From Haloechinothrix alba (GTDB taxonomy: Bacteria > Actinomycetota > Actinomycetes > Mycobacteriales > Pseudonocardiaceae): a stretch of DNA of 45,413 nt. Each line of letters begins with the position of its first letter. The stretch's first letter is position 1. Positions 26,666 through 34,159 of the stretch are shown one piece after another. Both the position numbers and the translations under genes were made by a program. Below the pieces are notes generated by a model. That model was given only the letters and a program-made list of their open reading frames with translations, had not been told where the DNA came from and did not search any database. The DNA lies in contig NZ_FZNW01000023.1 in the NCBI RefSeq assembly GCF_900188115.1, positions 5,001 to 50,413 on the forward strand. The letters run 5' to 3'.

Positions 26666-27529
26666 ATGGATCATGGTCAGTTCGCCGATCTCGCCGCCGC
26701 ATGCCATCGAGCCACCGACCCGCTGCACGCGATGGTGTACTTCGCGCCCGAGACCGAGGAGGAGCTCACCGGCATCGGCCTCCGCCGCGGGCGGATGAGC
26801 TACTTCGCCAGCCGTGCGGCCGCGATGGGCCCGGTCGGTGCGGGGACCGTGACAGCGACCTTCTACAACTTCAACCCCCAGTTGGTCGCCAGACACATCC
26901 CGCACGCATGGACGCTCGCCGCTCCGGAACAGGTCATCGAGGCGCGGTATCGCGCAGCAGGCGCCGCGCTGCGGCGCCTGCTCGGCGAGTCCGCTACCGA
27001 CCCCGAGGTCGCCGAAGCAGCCGAGATCGCCCGCGAGGCCACCCGTGGCTGCACCCCGGAAGGGCGCCCGCTGTACGCCGCCCACGCCGACGTGGACTGG
27101 CCGACCGATCCCGTCCTCGTGCTGTGGCATGCCATCACGCTGCTGCGGGAGTTCCGCGGCGACGGGCACGTCGCGGCGCTGGTCGACTCCGGGCTCGACG
27201 GGCTGTCCGCGCTGATCACGCATACCGCGACCGGCAGGGGATTCACCGAGTCCGGCGCGCAGGCCACCCGAGGATGGTCGACCGACGAGTGGGAAACGAC
27301 GGTGCGGGCCCTGCAGGCCGAGGGTGTCCTCGACACCGACCGAGCGCTGACCGAGCAGGGCGCGGCGCAGCGCGATCGTATCGAGATCGCCACCAACAAC
27401 GCCGCTTCGGCACCGTGGATCCATCTCGGTGCCGACCGGGCGCATCGGCTCCGGGAGATCTGCCGTGACTTGAGCAAGCGAATCACGGCGGCGGGAGCGT
27501 TCCCCGCCGAGCTCTTCGGGGGAAACTGA
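26666..27529 (+). CDS. SCO6745-family protein
   Basis: A 287-aa soluble protein of the actinobacterial SCO6745 group, of unknown function. The N-terminal half has the family segments FAPETEEELTGIGLRRGRMSYFASRAAAMG and FYNFNPQLV; the C-terminal part (about 205-250, WSTDEWETTVRALQAEGVLDTDRALTEQG) looks like a MarR-type winged helix. ATG 26666 has CAGGA eight bases upstream; ATG 26639 would add nine residues. No membrane segments or known catalytic motif. It lies between the serpin and the toxin-antitoxin pair without clear linkage to either. Confidence 0.7.
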   Translation: MDHGQFADLAAACHRATDPLHAMVYFAPETEEELTGIGLRRGRMSYFASRAAAMGPVGAGTVTATFYNFNPQLVARHIPHAWTLAAPEQVIEARYRAAGAALRRLLGESATDPEVAEAAEIAREATRGCTPEGRPLYAAHADVDWPTDPVLVLWHAITLLREFRGDGHVAALVDSGLDGLSALITHTATGRGFTESGAQATRGWSTDEWETTVRALQAEGVLDTDRALTEQGAAQRDRIEIATNNAASAPWIHLGADRAHRLREICRDLSKRITAAGAFPAELFGGN

Positions 27530-27662
27530 GCGGCGCGGGAACGCGCCGGGTCGGCCGACACGCCGGGTAGCGGGTGCGGCGCAGACGGTGGTGACGAATC
27601 ACATCCTGCAAACCCTGTCTCACCAGCACCTACGATGCGCTGGCACGTGCTACTTTGGATGT

Positions 27663-28244
27663 GTGACTATGGCACTCGAGGCTGTTCTGGCAAAGGCCGG
27701 GCTCAGGGTCGATGCCGACGAGTTCCTCCGGCTCGTCGAGGACACCGCGCGGATCGTGTCGGTGCCGCACCCCGAACCCGCGGAGCTGTTCTCCACGGAG
27801 CAGCAGGCCGCGTTGACCGATGTCGGCTTCGATCTGGCGCCCTACGCCGAGGACGAGCCGTGCCCACGGGCGAAGTCCGTGGTGGCGCACGCCGTGTTCA
27901 GCAAGTCCTCTTACTCGGTTGGCCAGGCCGCGCAGCTCCTCCAGCTCACCAGCGGTGAGGTGCGCGAGCGCCTGCGACACGGGAGGCTGTTCGGCTGGAA
28001 GGACGGCGAGTGGCACCTACCGGCCTGGCAGTTCACCGAAGCCGGCACGCTTCCGGGCCTGGAGACCGTGCTGCAGGCGATCCCGGCGGATCAGCCAGCG
28101 ATGGTCGTGGCCGCGTTCATGAATACCCCGCAAGCGGACCTCGAGATCAACGAGCAGCAAGTCACGCCACGCGACTGGTTGCTCGCCCATGGTGACCCCC
28201 AGTCCGTCGCTCGTTTGGTGACCTCACTCGGTACGGCCGCATAG
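27663..28244 (+). CDS. Antitoxin of a RES/Xre-type toxin-antitoxin pair
   Basis: A 193-aa protein just upstream of a RES-domain toxin. The centre (about 82-120, SYSVGQAAQLLQLTSGEVRERLRHGRLFGW) is an excisionase/MerR-like helix-turn-helix, so it probably autoregulates. The C-terminal 40 residues (FMNTPQADLEINEQQVTPRDWLLAHGDPQSVARLV) match the MbcA/ParS/Xre toxin-binding module (DUF2384-like), which plugs the RES active site. It is longer than mycobacterial MbcA because of the N-terminal region. The start is GTG 27663 or ATG 27669; TACTTT at 27651-27656 lies six bases before the GTG, hinting at a leaderless mRNA. A GCACGTGC palindrome at 27643-27650 is a candidate operator. Confidence 0.75.
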   Translation: MTMALEAVLAKAGLRVDADEFLRLVEDTARIVSVPHPEPAELFSTEQQAALTDVGFDLAPYAEDEPCPRAKSVVAHAVFSKSSYSVGQAAQLLQLTSGEVRERLRHGRLFGWKDGEWHLPAWQFTEAGTLPGLETVLQAIPADQPAMVVAAFMNTPQADLEINEQQVTPRDWLLAHGDPQSVARLVTSLGTAA

Positions 28245-28259
28245 CCTCGCCGGTACTGC

Positions 28260-28916
28260 ATGTCACGACTCCCGCTGCCTCCTTCGGCCGCAGCGCTGGC
28301 TGCCGGGCTGCGGCTGGATGAGGATATTGTCGCGGTGCATCCGGCAACCAGGGTCGTGCGGATCTTCACCGCCGCTGGCAGGCACCCACAGAACTGGGAC
28401 ACGTTCCGGTACACCGGCCCACTCCCGCACGGTCGCTTCGACCCGCAGGAGCCGGACAACGGTGGGGCTCCGGTGTCCGACCCGCACAACGGGGTACTCT
28501 ACTTCGCGCTCTCGGCGCGTACCGGTATCGCCGAGGTGTACCAGTCGACGTCCACGGTCGACAGGATCACCAGGGAGCCGCACGTCGTCGTGATGCGCCC
28601 GACCCGGACACTGCGGCTGTTGGACCTGACCGGCCTGTGGCCGACCCGGATGGGCGCTTCCCAGGAGATCGCCAGCGGGCCCAAGAAGGTGACACAGGTG
28701 TGGGCGCGGGCGATCCGGAAGGCCTACCCTGACCTGGACGGGCTCTGGTACCCGTCGTCGATGGACTCGGGTAACCCGGCGATCTGCCTGTGGGACCCTC
28801 CCGCGCACTCGGCGCTACCGGGCACACCCGACCTCCTGCTGCCGTTGAGCCATCCCGGCCTCGACATGCCGCTGGCACGCGTCTGCAACGAACTCAACTT
28901 CGTCATGTACGGCTGA
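28260..28916 (+). CDS. RES-domain toxin (NAD+ phosphorylase/hydrolase family)
   Basis: A 218-aa RES-family protein. The family pattern is present: VVRIFTAAGRHP with the first conserved arginine, HGRFD with the second, GVLYFALSARTGIAEVYQS with the catalytic glutamate region, and a following serine-rich strand. Characterised relatives such as MbcT degrade NAD+ and arrest growth when the antitoxin is lost. It starts 15 bp after the antitoxin stop, so the two are co-transcribed; the ribosome site is weak, which would keep the toxin below the antitoxin. Its last codons (V-M-Y-G-stop) are the first copy of a three-fold 34-bp tandem repeat. Confidence 0.8.
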   Translation: MSRLPLPPSAAALAAGLRLDEDIVAVHPATRVVRIFTAAGRHPQNWDTFRYTGPLPHGRFDPQEPDNGGAPVSDPHNGVLYFALSARTGIAEVYQSTSTVDRITREPHVVVMRPTRTLRLLDLTGLWPTRMGASQEIASGPKKVTQVWARAIRKAYPDLDGLWYPSSMDSGNPAICLWDPPAHSALPGTPDLLLPLSHPGLDMPLARVCNELNFVMYG

Positions 28917-28991
28917 GCCGGCGCAAACCAACACAGTCATGTACGGCTGAGCCGGCGAGGGCAAGACGAGTCATGTACGGCTGAGCCGGCG
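28902..28991 (+). repeat. 34-bp tandem repeat, three copies, starting inside the toxin gene
   Basis: An identical 22-base core beginning GTCATGTACGGCTGA recurs at 28902, 28936 and 28970, an exact 34-bp period. Copy 1 encodes the toxin's last residues and stop; copies 2 and 3 repeat the ATG-TAC-GGC-TGA downstream. The 12-base spacers differ (copies 2 and 3 share AGGG). It sits in the short gap before the convergent terC stop. Confidence 0.9.
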
Positions 28992-29015
28992 AGGGCGGCC
29001 GCTCAGCGGCGGGGC

Positions 29016-29990
29016 TCACTGCTCGTGTGAGCCGGACTCGACGCGCTGACCGTCGACGTGTCTGGTCTTGATGATACTGGCCATTGTGGTGACAACGAGG
29101 ATCAGCACGATGACGCCGAGCGAGACCCAGGTGTTGATGTCCATCCACGCAGGGACCATCTCGTACTCGTGGAACGCGTGCAGGAACAACTTGCCGCCGA
29201 TGAAGGTCAGGATGATCGCGAGCCCGTAGGTCAGGTACGTCAGCCGCTCCACGAGCCCGCCGATGAGGAAGTAGAGCTGGCGCAGCCCCATCAGGGCGAA
29301 GGCGTTCGCCGTGAAGACCAGGAACGCCTCCTGCGTGATACCGAAGATGGCCGGTATGGAGTCCACTGCGAACAGCACGTCAGCCGTGCCGACCGCGATG
29401 ATGACGATGAACATCGGCGTGATCAGCCGCTTGCCCGCGCGCTTGACCAGCACCTTGCTGCCGACATAGTCCTCGGTGACCGGGAAGATCTTGCGCGCGT
29501 GCCGGACCACCCAGTTCTCGTGATACTCCTCGTGCCCGTCGCCGCGTACCATGCTGACGGCCGTCCACACCAGAATCGCGCCGAACACGAAGAATATCCA
29601 GGAGAACTGCGCGATCAGTGCCGCGCCGATGGCGATGAAGATCCCGCGCAGGAGCAGTGCGAGCGCGACTCCGACGAGCAGCACCGTGTGACGATGTATG
29701 GCAGGGACCTTGAACGCCGTCATGATGAGCATGAAGACGAACAGGTTGTCGACGCTCAACGATTTCTCGGTGACGTAACCGGCGAAGAACTCGGCACCGT
29801 AGACAGGGTCGACGAGGAACCACACCCCGACGCCGAAGGCGAAGGCGAGCAGCACGTAGAACGTCGACCACAACGCCGCCTCGCGCAGGCTGGGTGTGTG
29901 GGGGCGCCGTACGCTGAACACGAGGTCCACGAGAATCACGGCGCTGATGACCCCTACGGTCACCAGCCAGCCCCACAGCGGCACATTCAT
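29016..29990 (-). CDS. TerC-family integral membrane protein
   Basis: A 324-aa inner-membrane protein with about nine hydrophobic segments. The TerC signatures are present: EKSLSVDNLFVFMLI at about 80-95 and VLFAVDSIPAIFGIT near 215-230, whose aspartates are the likely metal ligands. TerC-family proteins (Alx, YkoY, MeeF/MeeY) export or insert manganese for secreted metalloproteins. That role is supported here by the manganese-type riboswitch directly upstream. ATG 29988-29990 follows GGAGGAG. It converges with the toxin gene. Confidence 0.93.
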   Translation of the reverse strand: MNVPLWGWLVTVGVISAVILVDLVFSVRRPHTPSLREAALWSTFYVLLAFAFGVGVWFLVDPVYGAEFFAGYVTEKSLSVDNLFVFMLIMTAFKVPAIHRHTVLLVGVALALLLRGIFIAIGAALIAQFSWIFFVFGAILVWTAVSMVRGDGHEEYHENWVVRHARKIFPVTEDYVGSKVLVKRAGKRLITPMFIVIIAVGTADVLFAVDSIPAIFGITQEAFLVFTANAFALMGLRQLYFLIGGLVERLTYLTYGLAIILTFIGGKLFLHAFHEYEMVPAWMDINTWVSLGVIVLILVVTTMASIIKTRHVDGQRVESGSHEQ

Positions 29991-30000
29991 CGACGAAGCT

Positions 30001-30034
30001 CCTCCGGTACAGCAGTTGCCACCGCAACCGGAGG
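30001..30034 (-). promoter_or_regulatory. Shine-Dalgarno-sequestering hairpin (riboswitch expression platform)
   Basis: On the minus strand CCTCCGGT (rc of 30027-30034) pairs perfectly with ACCGGAGG (rc of 30001-30008), which contains the terC ribosome site; an inner GTTGC/GCAAC stem extends it. The CCTCC half is also the 3' strand of the riboswitch P1, so the two pairings are mutually exclusive. Confidence 0.7.
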
Positions 30035-30140
30035 TCTCTTCCGCCCGCGTCACCGCAAGCCGATGATGCCGGGTCTGCCACGACCGTTCCGACCGGGTAA
30101 CCGTATTGACGGCATCATCGCGGAGGAATACTCCCCTCCA
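30030..30140 (-). promoter_or_regulatory. yybP-ykoY manganese riboswitch
   Basis: The minus strand upstream of terC shows the class hallmarks in order: a GGAGG P1 strand, GGGGAGTA, a long stem GATGATGCCG...CGGCATCATC, the CGTCAATACGG loop, GGCTTGCGGTGACGCGGGC, and GAGACC closing on CCTCC. These bases form the Mn2+ pocket in known members, and the class is typically found before TerC-type and MntP-type genes. Recognised by eye; not folded or scored. Confidence 0.85.
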
Positions 30141-30276
30141 CGTAACGTATCCATCCTGACACGATGTCGCCGGGGACGCCACCGGCCGTATCGCGTATCA
30201 CGATCCGCGCAAGAAACCGGCAGGCCCGGCACGGTTGCGTGGCCGCCCGTCGTGGCTGTCACATACGGTTCTCCTC

Positions 30277-33192
30277 GTGTTGCGATCCACACGGTCCCGG
30301 AAGGCTGTGCCGCGCGCCGTCGCGGCGGTCGTGGTCATCCTCGGCGCCGCATCGGCGTTCCTCCTGCTCGGCGGCGACGAGCAGCCCGCCGTGCACACGC
30401 AGGAAGCGATCGTCGACGTACCGCGTTCACCCGATTCGGTGGAGAAGATCGCGCTCGACGTCACTCTGTACGAACCGCGGTCCACACCGGCGCCCGCGGT
30501 ACTCGTGCCGCACGGGTTCGGCGGAAGTAAGGACAACGTCCAGCGGGAAGCCACCGAGCTCGCCGAGCACGGCTTCGTGGCCCTCGCCTACTCCGCCCGC
30601 GGTTTCGGGGAGAGCGGCGGAACGATCTCGCTCAACGACCCGGACCGCGAGGTGGCCGACGCCGCGCATCTGATCGACTTCGCGGCGCGGCAGCCGTCGG
30701 TCATCACGGACAGCGACGGCGACCCTGTGCTCGCGGTGACCGGCTCGTCCTACGGCGGAGCCCTCGCCTTGCTCCTCGCAGGCACCGATGACCGCGTCGA
30801 CGCCATCGCCCCCGTGATGACCTACCACGACCTCGAACATGCGCTCCTGCCGAACGCGCGGACCCGCGGGCGACACGGTACCGACACGCCGGCACACGGT
30901 GCGGAACGCGGCGACGGGGTGTTCAAACAGGCATGGGCCGGTGCCCTGTTCACCGGCGGGAGGGGCGGGATCTCCACCCCCGGTCGGGAGGCACCGGAAC
31001 CGGGGGACCGGCCGGACTCCGATGCGGACCGCAACGGTGCACCGACCGGCCGCGACCGGGAGCAGCCACCATCGACACTGCCCGAGAACGCCGGGCTCGA
31101 TGGACCGTGCGGGCGGTTCGCGGCGGACGTCTGCCGCGCATACACCGGGCTCGCCACCACCGGAACCGCCGACGACCAGGCGCGGGAACTGCTGGAAAGG
31201 GCCTCCCCTGCCTCCGTGGCCGATGACATCACGATCCCTACGCTACTGGTCCAGGGCACGCAGGACACGTTGTTCGGCCTCGGGCAGGCCGAGGCCAACG
31301 CGCGCCGGATCACCGAGGCAGGTGGCGACGTGTCGGTCATCTGGTACGCGGGAGGTCACGACGGCGGAGCGCCAGGGCCGCAGCTGCGCGAGAAGATCGC
31401 CGACTGGTTGTCCTACCAGCTGACCGGCGACGGCGACCCACTTCCGGCGTTCAGCTACGACGTGCGGGGCAACTTCGACGCCACCCGTGCCCCGTCGGTG
31501 CGCACCGTCGAGGTCGACGAGTATCCGGGACTGCGCGACGACAGCACACCCCGAAGGGAGATCGAGCTGACCGGGCCGGAGCAGACCGTTACCCACCCGC
31601 CGGGCGGCGTACCGGCGGCGATCAGCAGCATGCCGGCACTGAGTGGCCCGGTAGCCTCCGCGCTCGGTGGCACCGACCTCCCCGGACAGTTCGCACGCTT
31701 CAGCTCGCACACGCTGGATGACCAGCTGCTGATCACCGGATCGTCCACTGTGACCTTCGAGGTCGCCGCGGCGACCGAGGCCACCGAGCTGCCCTCGACC
31801 CAACCGGGGATAGACGACGCCGAACAGCCTGAACAACCCGGGTCCGACCCGCGGGCCGGCCAGGACGCTGTGCTGTTCGCCAAGCTCTACGACGTCGGCC
31901 CGGACGGCACGCGGAGGCTCCCCGGCGGCGCGGTCGCGCCGGTGCGCGTACCGGACCTGCCCCCCGACGGCAGCGCCGTGACGGTCACGGTGAGCCTCCC
32001 GGGAATCGTGCACCCGGTCGAGCCGGGCCACCGGCTGCAGCTGGTCGTGGCCACCACGGACCAGGCCTACGCCCCCTCCACCGAGCCCGCCGCCTACCGC
32101 GTGTCGTTGACAGGTGCCGGCGGGGTGTCCGTGCCCTCGGTCCCCGGCACCGAGACCGGAACGGAGCTGCCGGTCGCGCAGCTGTGGGGCATCGCGGGGC
32201 TACTGCTCGCGGCGGCCCTGGTAGCGGCGTTCGCCGCGCTACGTCGCGCGGGAACCAACGACGTGGCGGAAGACCTCGCCGAGGTCCCACTGGCCATCGA
32301 CGGTCTGACCAAGACCTACCCCGGCGGGCTCACCGCGGTCTCCGAGCTGTCCTTCCGGGTCGAGCGGGGGCAGGTACTCGGCCTGCTCGGTCCGAACGGC
32401 GCGGGCAAGACCACGGCCTTGCGCATGCTGATGGGGCTGGTCACACCGACCTCCGGGGAGATACGCGTGTTCGGTCACCGCGTGTATCCGGGTGCGCCCG
32501 TGCTCTCCCGCGTCGGGTCCTTCGTGGAAGGGCCGGGGTTCATGCCGCACCTGTCCGGCCGGAAGAACCTCGAGCTGTTCTGGGCAGCAACCGGGCGTCC
32601 CCGCGGCCAGGCCCATGTCGCCGAGGCACTGGAGATCGCGGGGCTCGGTGACGCCGTCGACCGCAAGGTCCGTACCTACAGTCAAGGCATGCGCCAGCGG
32701 CTCGCGATCGCACAAGCCATGCTCGGCCTTCCGGATGTGCTGGTGCTCGACGAACCCACCAACGGGCTCGACCCGCCACAGATCCACCAGATGCGCGAGG
32801 TGCTGCGGCGTTACGCGGACACCGGCCGCACCGTGCTGGTCTCCAGTCACCTCCTCGCCGAGGTCGAGCAAACCTCCACGCATGTCGTGGTGATGCATCA
32901 CGGCACGGTGGTTGCCGACGGCGCCGTCGGTGAGATCGTCGCCGCAGGTGGCGAGGCCACCTTCGTCGTCGACGACCCCGGCACGGCCGCCGAGACGCTG
33001 CGCCGGGTGGAAGGCCTGACCGGGATCGAGGTCGACGGCGAGACCGTGCACGCCGACCTGCACGGCATCCCCCGCTCGGTCGCGGTCACCGCGCTGGTGC
33101 ACGCGGGAGTGTCCGTGGAACGGGCCGGTCCGCGGCGCAGGCTCGAGGACGCGTTCCTGCAACTCGTCGGTGAGGAGGGCGATACCCGATGA
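30277..33192 (+). CDS. Fusion: membrane-anchored alpha/beta hydrolase (CocE/X-Pro-like) with ABC-transporter ATPase
   Basis: A 971-aa two-enzyme fusion. A TM helix (about 12-32) leads into an alpha/beta hydrolase of the CocE/NonD/S15 type: oxyanion HGFGG, nucleophile Ser158 in GSSYGG, an acid in the GTQDTLF loop and GGHDGG carrying the histidine. A Pro/Asp-rich insert (about 200-280) and a jelly-roll PepX_C-like domain (about 400-635) follow. A second TM helix (about 640-662) precedes an ABC ATPase with Walker A GPNGAGKT at 705-712, signature YSQGMRQR near 801 and Walker B VLVLDEPT near 823. The hydrolase should be extracytoplasmic and the ATPase cytoplasmic. GTG 30277 was chosen as the first good start; TTG 30235 is possible. 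Its stop overlaps the permease ATG (ATGA). Substrate unknown. Confidence 0.88.
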   Translation: MLRSTRSRKAVPRAVAAVVVILGAASAFLLLGGDEQPAVHTQEAIVDVPRSPDSVEKIALDVTLYEPRSTPAPAVLVPHGFGGSKDNVQREATELAEHGFVALAYSARGFGESGGTISLNDPDREVADAAHLIDFAARQPSVITDSDGDPVLAVTGSSYGGALALLLAGTDDRVDAIAPVMTYHDLEHALLPNARTRGRHGTDTPAHGAERGDGVFKQAWAGALFTGGRGGISTPGREAPEPGDRPDSDADRNGAPTGRDREQPPSTLPENAGLDGPCGRFAADVCRAYTGLATTGTADDQARELLERASPASVADDITIPTLLVQGTQDTLFGLGQAEANARRITEAGGDVSVIWYAGGHDGGAPGPQLREKIADWLSYQLTGDGDPLPAFSYDVRGNFDATRAPSVRTVEVDEYPGLRDDSTPRREIELTGPEQTVTHPPGGVPAAISSMPALSGPVASALGGTDLPGQFARFSSHTLDDQLLITGSSTVTFEVAAATEATELPSTQPGIDDAEQPEQPGSDPRAGQDAVLFAKLYDVGPDGTRRLPGGAVAPVRVPDLPPDGSAVTVTVSLPGIVHPVEPGHRLQLVVATTDQAYAPSTEPAAYRVSLTGAGGVSVPSVPGTETGTELPVAQLWGIAGLLLAAALVAAFAALRRAGTNDVAEDLAEVPLAIDGLTKTYPGGLTAVSELSFRVERGQVLGLLGPNGAGKTTALRMLMGLVTPTSGEIRVFGHRVYPGAPVLSRVGSFVEGPGFMPHLSGRKNLELFWAATGRPRGQAHVAEALEIAGLGDAVDRKVRTYSQGMRQRLAIAQAMLGLPDVLVLDEPTNGLDPPQIHQMREVLRRYADTGRTVLVSSHLLAEVEQTSTHVVVMHHGTVVADGAVGEIVAAGGEATFVVDDPGTAAETLRRVEGLTGIEVDGETVHADLHGIPRSVAVTALVHAGVSVERAGPRRRLEDAFLQLVGEEGDTR

Positions 33193-34157
33193 GCTCCGAC
33201 CAGTGTCCCGATCATCCCGGCCGGCCGGACGAGCCGGACCACACCGTGCACACCGACCCTGCCGCGCTGATCGAGCTCACCGAGGCGGCCCGGCGGGAAC
33301 AGCCCGAGCACACCCCGTCCGGCGGGGTACGCGGCTACCGGCCCGGCCGTACCGCCCGGTTCCGGGTCGAGCTGCGCAGGCAGCTGAGCAGGCGGCGTAC
33401 CGGGTGGATCGTCGCGCTCGCGGTCCTGCTTCCGTTCGTCCTCGTCGGCGCTTTCGAGCTCGGCGAGGACGGCGACGACGGCCCCTCCGGAGGGATCGTC
33501 GACCTGGCCACGACCAGCGCGCCGAACTTCGTGATATTCACCCTGTTCGTCTCGACCTCGTTCCTGCTCCCGATGATCGTGGCCCTGTTCTTCGGCGACA
33601 CCATCGCCAGCGAGGCCTCGTGGTCAAGCCTGAAGTACCTGCTGGCGATCCCCGTCCCGCGGCACCGCCTTGTACGGCAGAAGGCGCTGGTGGCATCCGC
33701 GCTGTCGGCGCTCACGCTGCTGGTGCTGCCCGCAACCGCGCTCGGCGCGGGACTGGCCTTCTACGGTGCGGGGCAGGCGGTCCGGCCGACCGGGGACGCG
33801 ATCGCGTTCGACACCAGCCTGGTGTCGCTCCTGCTGGCGGCCTGCTACATCATCGTGCAGCTCAGCTGGGTGGCCGGGCTCGCGTTGCTGCTCAGCGTGC
33901 TGACCGACGCGCCGCTCGGCGCGGTAGGCGGGACGGTCCTCGCGGCGATCCTGTCCCAGATTCTCGACCAGATCACCGCCCTGGGTGACCTGCGCGCGGT
34001 CCTGCCCACCCACCACGCCACCGCGTGGCTCGATCTGATCGCGACGGACATCGCCTGGACCGACGTCGCCGGCGGGACACTCATCTCGCTGTGCTACGCC
34101 ACCGTGCTCGGCCTCATCGCCGCTCGGGTGTTCAGCACCAAGGACATCACCAGCTGA
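33189..34157 (+). CDS. ABC-2-type transporter permease
   Basis: A 322-aa membrane protein, partner of the fused ATPase with which it shares ATGA. After a 60-residue hydrophilic N-terminus comes a first TM helix (WIVALAVLLPFVLVGAF), then five more, with the typical ABC-2 segment FFGDTIASEASWSSLKYLLAIPVPRHRLVRQKALV between TM2 and TM3. It lacks a large external loop, as in lipid or peptide exporters of the NatB/BcrB kind. It ends two bases from the convergent uvrB stop. Confidence 0.9.
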   Translation: MSSDQCPDHPGRPDEPDHTVHTDPAALIELTEAARREQPEHTPSGGVRGYRPGRTARFRVELRRQLSRRRTGWIVALAVLLPFVLVGAFELGEDGDDGPSGGIVDLATTSAPNFVIFTLFVSTSFLLPMIVALFFGDTIASEASWSSLKYLLAIPVPRHRLVRQKALVASALSALTLLVLPATALGAGLAFYGAGQAVRPTGDAIAFDTSLVSLLLAACYIIVQLSWVAGLALLLSVLTDAPLGAVGGTVLAAILSQILDQITALGDLRAVLPTHHATAWLDLIATDIAWTDVAGGTLISLCYATVLGLIAARVFSTKDITS

Positions 34158-34159
34158 GG

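Noticed and set aside
28902-28991. CRISPR array
   Set aside because: Repeats are direct with only 12-base spacers and one copy is coding; no cas genes are present. Recorded as a tandem repeat instead.
29058-30530. Plus-strand open frame of 490 codons opposite terC and its riboswitch
   Set aside because: Runs through terC, the riboswitch and the start of the next gene in another frame; its Asp/Glu/His composition is the reverse image of a membrane protein.
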